Shown one piece after another: positions 1 through 8,681 of a DNA stretch of 64,000 nucleotides (its first letter is position 1; each line of letters begins with the position of its first letter). The translations under genes were made by a program, and so were the position numbers. The notes under the pieces were generated by a model. It had not been told where the DNA came from and did no database searches. It saw only the letters and a list, made by a program, of their open reading frames with translations. Origin of the DNA: Prevotella sp. (GTDB lineage Bacteria; Bacteroidota; Bacteroidia; Bacteroidales; Bacteroidaceae); the NCBI GenBank assembly GCA_016291085.1, contig JAEEVW010000013.1, positions 22,410 to 86,409 on the forward strand. Direction: 5' to 3'.

Positions 1-2
1 CA

Positions 3-335
3 GTGCTTGCCAGAAGCCAGTCAAACACTATCAAGGATAGCGTCATCTCTTTCGAGGGCCTCGTGCTCGACCTCGGCAAGAAGACGACAATGGTTGACGG
101 CGAAAACGTAGGTCTCACCAGGACAGAGTTCGAACTGTTAGGGTTGCTCCTGGGACATCGTGGACAGGTATTTTCCCGCCAACAAATCTTCGATGCCGTA
201 TGGCCAGAGGACGTAGTGGTAAGCGACCGTACGGTGGACGTGAACATCACTCGCATGAGAAAGAAGATTGGCAAATATGGATCCCTTATCGTCAGCCGGC
301 AAGGATTCGGATATGTGTTTGAAAGTGAAGAGTGA
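3..335 (+). CDS. OmpR/PhoB-family response regulator, DNA-binding domain (5' truncated by window edge)
   Basis: The visible part is a complete winged-helix effector domain of the OmpR/PhoB class. It shows the N-terminal beta strands, then LTRTEFELLGLLL, then the recognition-helix region SDRTVDVNITRMRKKIG and the C-terminal wing ending RQGFGYVFE. The phospho-receiver domain must lie upstream of the window, so the GTG at position 3 is only the first complete codon and not the true start. The stop lies three bases before the kinase ATG, so the two genes form a classical two-component operon. The signal and target genes cannot be deduced. Confidence 0.93.
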   Translation: MLARSQSNTIKDSVISFEGLVLDLGKKTTMVDGENVGLTRTEFELLGLLLGHRGQVFSRQQIFDAVWPEDVVVSDRTVDVNITRMRKKIGKYGSLIVSRQGFGYVFESEE

Positions 336-338
336 AGA

Positions 339-1262
339 ATGAAGAGTTTGAGTGAAGGCCGAAAGATGTTCGTCAGCGTGATGGTAGTGTTCGCCGTCTA
401 TGCGCTGATATTCATCCTGTTCGAGGACTACGACCGCAAGTTCCTGCAGCCCTTCGACGAGGTCAGCGACTGGCACCTGCTGCTGTTCTCGCTCGTGGTG
501 ATGGTGGGGTTGGCGTTCTTGCTCCACCGCTATGCCCGCCGGATGGACGAGCGCATCAGCCGCGAGCAGGCCGCCAAGGAGAACCAGATGCGCCGCGAAC
601 TGACGCAGAACATCGCCCACGAACTGAAGACTCCTGTGACCAGTATTCTTGGCTACACAGACACCATCCTCGACGACCCGCAGATGCCATCTCAGACGCA
701 ACGACAGTTCATCGAGCGCACCAATGCACAGGCCAAACGTCTGACTGCCCTGCTACAGGATATCTCGACGCTGAACCGTATGGACTATGCCGCCCACCAG
801 CTGACAATGGAGCGCATAGATGTCGCGGCTATCGTAAGTGATATCGCCGAGGAAACCGCTATCGCACTCGAGAAGCGGCGCATGAAGCTTAACAACTGTC
901 TGCCACAGGACATTGTCATTCAGGGTAACCCATCTCTCATCTATAGCATTTTCCGCAATCTTGTCGACAATGCCATCAGCTATGCTGGCGAGGGAACAAC
1001 TATCGAGATAAGCGCTGAAGAGACGGATGATAACTGGGTGTTTTTTTTTAGCGACAATGGTGTGGGCATTGCCCCAAAACACCTGCCCCGTATCTTCGAG
1101 CGTTTCTATCGCATCGACAAGAGCCGCAGCCGCCAGATGGGTGGCACGGGACTCGGCCTCGCTATCGTGAAGAATGCCGTCCTCCTGCATGGCGGTACCA
1201 TTACCGTCCGCCTATCAGAAAAAGGTGGTCTTGAATTTGAATTTACACTAAGAAAGGAATAG
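339..1262 (+). CDS. Membrane sensor histidine kinase (PhoR-like)
   Basis: A 307-residue kinase partnered with the preceding response regulator. Two membrane segments (about residues 9-28 and 46-62) leave only some 17 residues outside, so there is no real extracytoplasmic sensor domain. The HisKA H-box NIAHELKTPVTSI places the phospho-acceptor at about His94. The HATPase lobe has the N-box NLVDNAISYA, the G1 motif DNGVGIAPKHLPRIFERFYR and the G2 motif GGTGLGLAIV. It probably senses membrane state or a partner protein (inference). The last 24 codons have a close copy at 11.3 kb, where a related gene has been lost. Confidence 0.95.
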   Translation: MKSLSEGRKMFVSVMVVFAVYALIFILFEDYDRKFLQPFDEVSDWHLLLFSLVVMVGLAFLLHRYARRMDERISREQAAKENQMRRELTQNIAHELKTPVTSILGYTDTILDDPQMPSQTQRQFIERTNAQAKRLTALLQDISTLNRMDYAAHQLTMERIDVAAIVSDIAEETAIALEKRRMKLNNCLPQDIVIQGNPSLIYSIFRNLVDNAISYAGEGTTIEISAEETDDNWVFFFSDNGVGIAPKHLPRIFERFYRIDKSRSRQMGGTGLGLAIVKNAVLLHGGTITVRLSEKGGLEFEFTLRKE

Positions 1263-1446
1263 AATAATGAAGAATATACTAAAAATGTTGTTTGGCATGC
1301 TCGTTCGAACTGAACTTGGCTGCTTTCTCGTTCTTCATCATAACGGCAGTTTGAGGCACATCGTGATGACTATACGATGCCGGGTGAGGCAAAAACAACC
1401 ACTATACTTTTAGAATGTATCATAAAGAAATCAATAGAGAAAACAA

Positions 1447-2550
1447 ATGAGAATAATACGATTTACGTTTCTGCTGATGGTCATGTCTCTCATGACAAAC
1501 AGCATCAGTAGTCAGACACAAAAGTTGTCCAACAACCAGGTGTTGCAACAGAAAGACAGTGCATTCTTCAAGACAGAAGAAGCCCGTCGCGTGGGAGACC
1601 AGTTGTTGCTTTATCAGCGTAATACGGGCGGATGGCCCAAGAATGTTAATATGGTCGTGTCCCTGACAGCTGCACAGAAGGACAGCGTCGTCCAGCAGAA
1701 AACTCGACAGGACGATTCTACCATCGACAACAAGGCAACCTCGATGCAAATGACCTTTCTGGCGCGCCTCTATCAGCAGACCCACGACATACGCTATCGC
1801 GATGCCTTCCGCAAGGCGATGACATTCCTGTTTAGCGGACAATATGAGAATGGCGGGTGGCCTCAGTTCTGGCCCAAGAACCGGCAGTATCAGGTGCATA
1901 TCACCTACAACGACAATGCCATCGTTAACGTGCTCAAGATATTCCGCGATGTCATGAAGAGCCGTGTTCCTTACGATGGAGATTTGGTCGATGACGACAT
2001 GCGCCAACAGACGGCCAAAGCATTCGACAAGGGTGTTGACTGTATCCTCGCTACGCAGATTGTAGTCGACGGACAGCCTACCGTATGGTGCCAGCAGCAC
2101 GATGCCGTGACGCTGAAGCCAGCCAAAGCCCGTGCCTATGAGCTGCCGTCGTTTTGCACGCAGGAAAGTGCGGAACTCACGTTCCTGCTCATGCAGATCT
2201 CGAAGCCAGACGAGCGCATCATCCGTGCTGTCAACGGTGCAATGAAGTGGTTCGAAGCGCACAAGATTACAGGTTTTCGGCTGGAGAAATTTAAGGCCGG
2301 TGGCAAGTCCGACCTCCGCTTGATTACCGACAGTACTGCCGCCCCGATGTGGGCCCGCTACTATGACTTGGAGGAAGGCAAGCCTTTCTTCTGCGACCGC
2401 GACGGACAGCCCAAGCGCAGTCTCGCCGAGATTGGCTATGAGCGCCGTAATGGCTACAGTTGGTATAACACTGAACCGCAGGATCTGTATGCTCGATACG
2501 AGACGTGGGTCAAGAAAAATAAGATTGCAAACAGGATAACATTCGAATAA
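1447..2550 (+). CDS. Secreted pectate lyase, PL10 type
   Basis: A 367-residue protein with a signal peptide of about 22 residues ending in SISSQ. It resembles family PL10 (PelA) lyases, which cleave polygalacturonate by beta-elimination. Recognisable blocks are NTGGWPKN, DNKATSMQM, NGGWPQFWP, ITYNDNAIVNVL and the C-terminal GYSWYNTEPQDLYARYETW. It stands alone: no SusC/SusD or other pectin genes are adjacent. The preceding 184 bases hold only a doubtful 48-codon frame and no clear promoter. Periplasmic or surface pectin degradation is the likely role. Confidence 0.88.
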   Translation: MRIIRFTFLLMVMSLMTNSISSQTQKLSNNQVLQQKDSAFFKTEEARRVGDQLLLYQRNTGGWPKNVNMVVSLTAAQKDSVVQQKTRQDDSTIDNKATSMQMTFLARLYQQTHDIRYRDAFRKAMTFLFSGQYENGGWPQFWPKNRQYQVHITYNDNAIVNVLKIFRDVMKSRVPYDGDLVDDDMRQQTAKAFDKGVDCILATQIVVDGQPTVWCQQHDAVTLKPAKARAYELPSFCTQESAELTFLLMQISKPDERIIRAVNGAMKWFEAHKITGFRLEKFKAGGKSDLRLITDSTAAPMWARYYDLEEGKPFFCDRDGQPKRSLAEIGYERRNGYSWYNTEPQDLYARYETWVKKNKIANRITFE

Positions 2551-2647
2551 TGATGGACTTAATGGGACTGCCCTTGCCGCCATCTTCGCTTTCTACCGCT
2601 GTCGATGCTGGCATCGGTCGTAGTGACTCGTTTCCGTTCTTAACTCT

Positions 2648-3142
2648 TCATTCTACTTTATATTCAGTATAGTCCTCTCCTCGTCCATTCATGCGGAGTG
2701 TGCGGAGCGCCTTGGTCTTGGCGTTAACGGTGAGGACGAAGGAGGTAAACAGCTGGCGCTTCTTACCCGTCGGAACGATGGTGACCGTGGTGGTGTTTCC
2801 TTTTGTCACGACAGTCATGTCGTCGCTCTGAGGAATGGCCTGTTGGTTGATCACCGCCTTCAGCACTGTGTGGAAGGTGGCAAACTGGGGATTCTTCTTG
2901 CTGTCGGTGACGTGCTGGCGTCCACCCATTGTCATGGTAAACTTGGTGCCATCCATGATGAGCTGGTCTTTGTCGCCATCGGTGGATATACAGATATATT
3001 CGGGTTTGCGAATCGTTAGCGTACCCGTTGTGACGACATCGGTCTTGACGGCCTTTTTATGGGTTGTCTTGGTAACAGTCTGAGCGCTGACGCTGGTGCA
3101 CTGCATCAAGATACAAAACAGGAATAATAATAGTCTAATCAT
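2648..3142 (-). CDS. LolA-like periplasmic lipoprotein-carrier-type protein
   Basis: A 164-residue exported protein with a signal peptide ending VSAQ. After a basic stretch it has an alternating-strand pattern with LIMDGTKFTMTMGG and a final LRTLRMNGRGEDYTEYKV, as in divergent LolA-like proteins. It is the last gene of the minus-strand polyketide-type operon. Such clusters in Gram-negative bacteria usually carry a LolA-like protein that helps move the acylated or polyene product toward the outer membrane (family knowledge). The assignment rests on pattern and context rather than on a diagnostic motif. Confidence 0.65.
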   Translation of the reverse strand: MIRLLLFLFCILMQCTSVSAQTVTKTTHKKAVKTDVVTTGTLTIRKPEYICISTDGDKDQLIMDGTKFTMTMGGRQHVTDSKKNPQFATFHTVLKAVINQQAIPQSDDMTVVTKGNTTTVTIVPTGKKRQLFTSFVLTVNAKTKALRTLRMNGRGEDYTEYKVE

Positions 3143-3190
3143 AATTTCTAATTTCTAATTTCTAATTCCACATTCCTCATTCCTCATTCC
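3143..3190. repeat. TTTCTAAT / CATTCCTCATTC spacer
   Basis: Three TTTCTAAT words then CCACATTCCTCATTCCTCAT between the LolA-like and FabG-like genes. Confidence 0.8.
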
Positions 3191-3910
3191 TCATGTATAC
3201 AGTCCTCCGTTGATGGAAACGACTTCGCCTGTAATATAGCCGGCACGGGGCGACGCAAGGAAGGCCACCAGGTCGGCCACCTCCTCGGGGGTGCCAAACC
3301 GTTGGGCAGGGATAGTCTTCTTCAGGGTAGCCTCGTCGAGTCCTTCGGTCATGTCGGTTTTGATAAAGCCTGGAGCAACGGCATTCACCGTAACACCACG
3401 TCGGGCCACCTCCTGTGCCAGCGCCTTCGTTGCAGCGATGATACCGCCCTTGGCAGCTGAGTAGTTGGTTTGACCAGGCAATCCCTTCAATCCACTGACG
3501 CTGGCCATCGAGACGATGCGTCCGAACTTGTGCAGCTGCATGGCAGGGAGCAATGGCTGGGTGACATTGAAGAAACCAGACAGCGTGATATCCACCACGC
3601 GGTGCCAGTCGTCTTCGGGCATCAGTGCCATCACGTTGTCGCGACGGATGCCGGCATTGTTGACGACCACCTCGATGTATTCGCCATCGTGACGCTTCTG
3701 CCACTCATCCAACGCCTGACGCGTCTGCAGGCTGTCGCTTACGTCGAAGGGCAGCAGCTCGCCGTTACCCCCAGTCATTTCCAGTGTCCGCTGGGCTTCT
3801 GTCTCGTTACTGGTATAATTGATAATCACATGATAGCCCTCCTGTGCCAAACGGACACAAACGGCTCGTCCTATACCTCGGCTACCGCCGGTTACTAATG
3901 CGTATTTCAT
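3191..3910 (-). CDS. 3-oxoacyl-ACP reductase, SDR family (FabG-like)
   Basis: A 239-residue short-chain dehydrogenase. The NADP-binding motif TGGSRGIG lies at the N-terminus, NNAG follows at about residue 88, and the catalytic Ser and Tyr-x3-Lys (YSAAK) come later. The end GYITGEVVSINGG is typical of FabG. In this operon it would reduce the beta-keto group on an ACP-bound chain after each ketosynthase step. It is separated from the next gene by a repeat-rich spacer made of CATTCCTCATTC words. A housekeeping fabG role is less likely because the neighbours are all secondary-lipid genes. Confidence 0.9.
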   Translation of the reverse strand: MKYALVTGGSRGIGRAVCVRLAQEGYHVIINYTSNETEAQRTLEMTGGNGELLPFDVSDSLQTRQALDEWQKRHDGEYIEVVVNNAGIRRDNVMALMPEDDWHRVVDITLSGFFNVTQPLLPAMQLHKFGRIVSMASVSGLKGLPGQTNYSAAKGGIIAATKALAQEVARRGVTVNAVAPGFIKTDMTEGLDEATLKKTIPAQRFGTPEEVADLVAFLASPRAGYITGEVVSINGGLYT

Positions 3911-4050
3911 ATTATTGAATGTTGAATTTTGAATTTTGATTGTTGAATGATTCTCGCTTCGCTGTGATGGTCGAATGAAGAATTCTCAATTATTCATTGA
4001 TCAATCGCCGTAGGCGACAATCCCACATTCTTCATTCCACATTCCTCATT
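3911..4050. repeat. Composite intergenic repeat, copy at the oxidoreductase 3' end
   Basis: A spacer made of TTGAATTTTGAATTTT words followed by the unit that recurs at 48139-48241. It overlaps the last codons of the CrtI-like gene and supplies its stop codon. Confidence 0.88.
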
Positions 4051-5451
4051 TAGGCCAATGGCCGTTAATGTATTGAATGCCGTACGGGTCACTCCCTCCA
4101 GTCCGTGCAGCACAAGGCTCTGTCCGGTCAGGAAAAGGTTAGGGATAGGAGTCTTGGGCGACAGCATGGTGAGCAACGGAGCCCGACAGTCTTTCCTAAC
4201 ACCGAAGGCAGAGCCGCACGGTGACAGCGTATAGTCGCGCCAAGTGAGCGGCGTACTGGTGTAACGCTTCTCCACCATCTTTGACAGACCATGAATGACG
4301 CGCTCTGCCAATCGGATGCAGTCGTCGGCTATCCGTTCTTTCTGCAGTTCGTAGATTTCTCCGCGACGTCCTATCGTCGTTTCCTCCCAGTGGCGGCACA
4401 TCTCCCACGACATGGGTGCGAGCAGGTCTATCTGGCGCACGAACTCCGTCCCGTCCTCTGGCACTCTTGCACTGGCCATCACGCCACCAACGCCACCTAC
4501 ATCTTCGCTGAAGGTCCATACATTTGCCTTCCGATAGACGTACTTGTTGTGGTTGAAATAAGGCAGTTCGCCAGGCTTCAGTACCAATGAGACGGTAAAC
4601 ATTCCAAAGGTATTCTCCAAGGCATTGATGCGTCGACGGAACATGCCTTTCAACAAGGAGGAATCCTTCAGCCAACTGAATGTCAGCTGCGGATGCACGT
4701 CGCTGATAAAGAGACGCCCTTCAAACACTCTGCCATTCGGACAACGTGCCGCTACGATTTTGCCACCTTGCTCCTCCAGACGCCTGACCTCTGCGCCACA
4801 GCAGATCTCACCACCGGCAGCCTTGATGTCGTTAATGAGTGAACCCACAATCAGATTTCCACTGCCCTTCAGCCGCCAGCTGCTTTGCACATAACTGCTT
4901 AGTCCGTGGACAAAGTTAAACAGCGGCAGTGATTCGCGCCTCAGTTCCATTTTCATGGCTGCTGCCGATATGACATTGACGAGCAGTGGGTCATGGAAGA
5001 GTGTTGTCAGGTAGTCATAAGCATTCACATGACTGCTCTCCTCGAACGAAGGGAGGTTTCGCAACAGTCCGACGAACTGCTTCAGCGCATTGTGCTGCTG
5101 GGGAAAGAACGAAGCCAACGTATCGGCAAAATTCTCGAAGCCTTCTGCCAACGGATAGGTCTGACGGCCTATCGTTATCTGGTCGAAACCATTGGCGTCG
5201 AGTCGTTGCCAAGGCAGTTTCAACAATCCTATCGCCTCAAAAACATCGTGAAGCGGTTGCCCTTCAGCTAAGCCACCTACATAGTGCAACCCAGTGTCGA
5301 ACTCCCAATTGCCTCGGCGATAACTCTGCAGACATCCGCCTGGCTGTCGCTGGTGTTCCAGTACCAGCACGCTCCGTCCGCTCCGTGCTAATTGTCGGGC
5401 ACAAATCAGTCCGCCCAGTCCACTGCCTATAACTATTACATCGTATTTCAT
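3994..5451 (-). CDS. FAD-dependent oxidoreductase, CrtI/phytoene-desaturase-like
   Basis: A 485-residue flavoprotein. It begins with the dinucleotide-binding fold VIVIGSGLGGLICARQL followed by the acidic residue in LVLEHQ and the GG in QPGGC. The C-terminal FAD motif reads LFLTGQSLVLHGLEGVTRTA. I chose the ATG at 5451 because it overlaps the stop of the upstream MMPL gene as ATGA. CrtI-like oxidases occur in aryl-polyene and flexirubin clusters, where they may desaturate or otherwise oxidise the polyene. The last dozen or so residues (from about NEECGMKN) are encoded by a dispersed intergenic repeat, so the original stop codon seems to have been replaced. Confidence 0.88.
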   Translation of the reverse strand: MKYDVIVIGSGLGGLICARQLARSGRSVLVLEHQRQPGGCLQSYRRGNWEFDTGLHYVGGLAEGQPLHDVFEAIGLLKLPWQRLDANGFDQITIGRQTYPLAEGFENFADTLASFFPQQHNALKQFVGLLRNLPSFEESSHVNAYDYLTTLFHDPLLVNVISAAAMKMELRRESLPLFNFVHGLSSYVQSSWRLKGSGNLIVGSLINDIKAAGGEICCGAEVRRLEEQGGKIVAARCPNGRVFEGRLFISDVHPQLTFSWLKDSSLLKGMFRRRINALENTFGMFTVSLVLKPGELPYFNHNKYVYRKANVWTFSEDVGGVGGVMASARVPEDGTEFVRQIDLLAPMSWEMCRHWEETTIGRRGEIYELQKERIADDCIRLAERVIHGLSKMVEKRYTSTPLTWRDYTLSPCGSAFGVRKDCRAPLLTMLSPKTPIPNLFLTGQSLVLHGLEGVTRTAFNTLTAIGLNEECGMKNVGLSPTAIDQ

Positions 5452-7916
5452 TGGCCTATGTGATTTAGCCATCGATAGACGGCGGGTTGTACGACATAGG
5501 AAAGGATGATGGCTGAGAGCAAACCGACCAATGTGGAGAATCCCACACTGCGGATAGCGGGATGAACGGCAAGAAGCATGCTGCCTACAGTAACAAGAAG
5601 TGTGACTGCAGAGAGCAAAATGGCGGTCTTATGAGAGGTGAGAAGTGAGAGGTGAGAGGTGAGAGACTGGCCGTTGTTGATCAGGCCGTGCATGATGAAG
5701 ATGCTATAGTCGACTCCAATACCGAAGATAAAGGTGGAGATGATGATACTGATGAGATTGAACTGCTGGCCAAAGATGTTCATAGTTCCCAGAACGATGA
5801 GCCAGCTGAGCAGAATGGGCATAAAGCCCAGCAAGGTATGCTTGATATTGAAGCGGAACGACAGCCACAGCACCAGCAATACAAAAGCCATCGACAGCCA
5901 TTGCAGACGGTCGAAATCGCTGCTCATCTGGAGCAGGGTGTCCGTCGTATAATAATAGGTGTCGAGAACCAGCAAATGTGGATCGCTGCTGATGGCATCG
6001 CAGATGCGGATGTAGTCGCTGTCGCTGCTGCGCACGGAGTCGTTCTGACAGCGCACGGAGGTGAAGCAGAGCCAGGTGCCGTCGTACGACTGCTCCATCA
6101 TCGTCGAAAGATAGCCCTGCGGAATCAGGTTGGCTTCGTAGAGCGCATCAGCCTCATAGTCGGTCTTGGCGGCCTCGAAGAATGTCTCGAAGGCTTCAGG
6201 ACGCAGGTCGGCTGCGGGAGCCGTCGCAGCAATCAACTGGCGGACAGTTGCCAGACGGCTCTCGTTCCAATAGCGGTGCCAGGCATCGATGCGTTGCTGC
6301 TGGCGGTCGAGTGACACCAACAACTCGTTGGTGGGAGTATAGCTCTTTACCAGTCCCAGCCGCTGAAGGGAGTCGAGCTTATGACGTAGCACACCAAAGT
6401 GCGTGAGGGCTTCCTCCATGGTCTGGCCCTGGCTGGCAAAATATTTGGTTTTGTCGCCTGTATAGGTCTTTTCGCGGAGCAGGTTCTCGGAGTGCTCCAC
6501 CATCGGGTTGTCGTAACCCAGATTATGCATATCCGCATCAAAATGCGTGCCGCCAACAAACCATGCACCGACGCCAATGACTGTCAGTATAGCGATGACG
6601 GCAATCAACGGCTTCTTTCGGTCGAAGGGATAGGCGTTGATACGCTCAATAAATTTAGGAAATGCATGTTGGGCGGGCCTTAACAGATGGGGCAGCCAGA
6701 CGAGCGAGAACAATGTGGCCCCGAGGATGGCAAAGGCGGCAAAGAGCCCGAAGTCACGCAACAGGTCGGTCTGAATGAACAGGAGACCTGAAAACGAACC
6801 GATAGTGGTGATACAGCCCAAAAGTACGGGTTTTACCTGGTCGCGCAATAGCTGTACGGGATCGCTGACATACTGATGGTGCGTCATGACGTGGAGCACA
6901 TAGCTGAGTGCTACGCCAAGCACCACACCACCGATGCCTAATGCCAACAGCGAGAACTCACCCTTCAGCCAGTACATCATGGTCAGTCCGAACAGCGTAC
7001 CAAAGGCCACGGGCAACAGGAGTAGGGGGATGGCGTCCCAACGACGAAAACACAGCAGCAGGAAAATGAGTACCAGGACCAATGCACCGGCAATGGTGGT
7101 GGTCAGGTCGTGCTTGATCTGTGTGGAGTTGTAGTAGCCGCTGGCTGGTGTTCCGTGATAGCTGATGTCGATGTCGGGATGCGACTCCTTGAGTTGACTG
7201 ATCACGGTGTTAAGCCGTTCGAAGAGAGCGGAGCCCTGACCGGTATTGGTCGACGAGAAGTGGGGCGTCAGGAATGCCAGACACACTGTCGTGTCGGGCA
7301 CGAAGAAATGGTTGTCCACCGTCTGGTAAGTGCCACCGCTCAGCAACTGTTTTAGCTGTTCGGCCAGGACGTTGCGCATACCCATCGGATCGAGCTCGAT
7401 GAGTTCGGGAAACATCTCGCCGAACTCGCGTTGCAGGTCGTCACGGTTCTGCTGCATCTGCTCGGCGAAGTGTTCGCGCGTCAGTAAGGAATCGAAACGT
7501 GCATACACTGCCGTATCGATATAAGCAGGGAAATGGGCTGTCATGTAGTCGATACCATCGGGTATCAGCTCTTCATCAAGCTTGTAAAACAGGTTCTCTA
7601 CCAGGGCTGTATCGCGTTGCAGAGAGTCGGCAAAGGCATCGCAGATAGCGGTGAGTGTGGAGGGTGGAGTGTGGAGTGCGGAGTGTGAAGTGCCGAAAAG
7701 CACAAACACCTTGTCCTTGATCTTCAGATCGGCAAAGGCCAGTTTTGTGGTGCCGTCCTCATTTTTCGACGATGGCATCAGCTGGTTGATGTCTTCCTCC
7801 AGATGAATCTGCGAGGAGCAATAGCCAAACAGCACAAAAAGGCTCACCATAGAGAGCCAGCAGATCATCCTATGACTGTGGAAATACTGGTAGATTTGGA
7901 CAAACAGTTCTGTCAT
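5448..7916 (-). CDS. MMPL/RND-family lipid exporter
   Basis: An 822-residue transporter of the MMPL/RND superfamily. It has one N-terminal membrane helix, a large periplasmic loop, five helices starting near ALVLVLIFLLLCF, then the whole arrangement duplicated with a second block near WLSMAFVLLVLWLSF. The start at 7916 is favoured because its ATG overlaps the dehydratase stop as ATGA. Such exporters carry aryl polyenes or related lipids across the inner membrane. Two intergenic-type repeats lie in frame: at 5631-5668 (peptide SLTSHLSLLTSHK) and at 7659-7692 (HSALHTPPSTLT). Both sit next to loops where extra residues could be tolerated. Confidence 0.9.
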   Translation of the reverse strand: MTELFVQIYQYFHSHRMICWLSMVSLFVLFGYCSSQIHLEEDINQLMPSSKNEDGTTKLAFADLKIKDKVFVLFGTSHSALHTPPSTLTAICDAFADSLQRDTALVENLFYKLDEELIPDGIDYMTAHFPAYIDTAVYARFDSLLTREHFAEQMQQNRDDLQREFGEMFPELIELDPMGMRNVLAEQLKQLLSGGTYQTVDNHFFVPDTTVCLAFLTPHFSSTNTGQGSALFERLNTVISQLKESHPDIDISYHGTPASGYYNSTQIKHDLTTTIAGALVLVLIFLLLCFRRWDAIPLLLLPVAFGTLFGLTMMYWLKGEFSLLALGIGGVVLGVALSYVLHVMTHHQYVSDPVQLLRDQVKPVLLGCITTIGSFSGLLFIQTDLLRDFGLFAAFAILGATLFSLVWLPHLLRPAQHAFPKFIERINAYPFDRKKPLIAVIAILTVIGVGAWFVGGTHFDADMHNLGYDNPMVEHSENLLREKTYTGDKTKYFASQGQTMEEALTHFGVLRHKLDSLQRLGLVKSYTPTNELLVSLDRQQQRIDAWHRYWNESRLATVRQLIAATAPAADLRPEAFETFFEAAKTDYEADALYEANLIPQGYLSTMMEQSYDGTWLCFTSVRCQNDSVRSSDSDYIRICDAISSDPHLLVLDTYYYTTDTLLQMSSDFDRLQWLSMAFVLLVLWLSFRFNIKHTLLGFMPILLSWLIVLGTMNIFGQQFNLISIIISTFIFGIGVDYSIFIMHGLINNGQSLTSHLSLLTSHKTAILLSAVTLLVTVGSMLLAVHPAIRSVGFSTLVGLLSAIILSYVVQPAVYRWLNHIGQ

Positions 7917-8362
7917 TGAATAAATATTTTCAAGTCCACTTCGCAAATGGTGTCATCACCAATGCAGGATTTTCCGTGACAGAGCGTCATGGAACCAAAC
8001 GAGAAGCCCATTGTCACAGTCGTCGTGATTTGCTCATTAAGACGTGGACGACGCTGACACAGGAAATGTTTCACTTCGGCAATCATACCGACAGGCGGAT
8101 TGACGGCTCCTTGCTGGGTTGCCACATGTCCGGCAAGTGCCGAGGCTGACTGAGCAATATGCTCAATCAGTCCCGACGCTGACATTTCATCATCTGGTAA
8201 CATGAAATAGTTGTCCTTGCGCACAGACAATGAGGTGGTGCAGGATGCTCCCGTCAGGTTGTCAGCCGTTGCGGGGGCCTCTCCTGCCTCAAATTCATCC
8301 ACCATCACAAAGGGCTTGCGCTGGGGAATCAGCCGTTCTATGTCCTTACCAACGTACTTCAA
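7913..8362 (-). CDS. 3-hydroxyacyl-ACP dehydratase, hotdog fold
   Basis: A 149-residue single hotdog-domain protein. The start KYVGKDIERLIPQRKPFVMVDEF matches the FabZ/ApeP-type N-terminus, including the PQRxPFxMVD signature. The central helix is SGLIEHIAQSASALAGH, with an acidic residue in IEHIAQ. It should dehydrate beta-hydroxyacyl-ACP to the enoyl form, leaving the double bonds that build a polyene. It lies between the ACP gene (31-base repeat-containing gap) and the MMPL gene (ATGA overlap), so it belongs to the same operon. Confidence 0.85.
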   Translation of the reverse strand: MKYVGKDIERLIPQRKPFVMVDEFEAGEAPATADNLTGASCTTSLSVRKDNYFMLPDDEMSASGLIEHIAQSASALAGHVATQQGAVNPPVGMIAEVKHFLCQRRPRLNEQITTTVTMGFSFGSMTLCHGKSCIGDDTICEVDLKIFIQ

Positions 8363-8393
8363 TTTTCAATTATCAATTGTCAATTGTCAATTA
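8363..8393. repeat. AATTGTCAATT spacer
   Basis: TTTTCAATTATCAATTGTCA then ATTGTCAATTATC between the dehydratase and ACP genes; self-complementary words. Confidence 0.8.
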
Positions 8394-8633
8394 TCAAAGG
8401 TGCTGCTCAATGTAATCGTACAGGTTGTTGAAGGTCTGGATCTGCTTCAAGTCTTCAACGGGGATGGTGATTTTGTAGGTCATCTGCACCAGAGCAATGA
8501 GGTCTACCAGATTGATACTGTCCAGACTGAGTGTCTCTTTCAGATTTGCATCGGGTGCAAACTCACTCTGTTCTACTTCAAACTCTTCTTCCAGCAGGTT
8601 GTTTACCTGCGCAATGATTTCTTCTCTTGTCAT
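8394..8633 (-). CDS. Acyl carrier protein
   Basis: A 79-residue acidic, all-helical protein with the phosphopantetheine attachment motif LDSINLVDL (Ser in DSINLVDL). It carries the growing chain between ketosynthase, reductase and dehydratase. It is distinct from a housekeeping AcpP in having the DSIN rather than the DSLD motif, like the dedicated ACPs of aryl-polyene and resorcinol clusters. It sits directly after the ketosynthase on the same strand. Confidence 0.93.
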   Translation of the reverse strand: MTREEIIAQVNNLLEEEFEVEQSEFAPDANLKETLSLDSINLVDLIALVQMTYKITIPVEDLKQIQTFNNLYDYIEQHL

Positions 8634-8681
8634 TTTGATTAAAATTTAACGATTATAATTAATACTTCAATTCTTCAATTC

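Noticed and set aside
1267..1413. A 48-codon plus-strand frame after the histidine kinase (MKNILKMLFGMLV...)
   Set aside because: The hydrophobic start looks like a signal peptide, but the rest has no pattern, no promoter and no relatives I recognise; possibly a decayed gene start.
1420..2583. A 387-codon minus-strand frame opposite the pectate lyase
   Set aside because: Antisense shadow with no recognisable motif; the plus-strand protein has a signal peptide and PL10 signatures.
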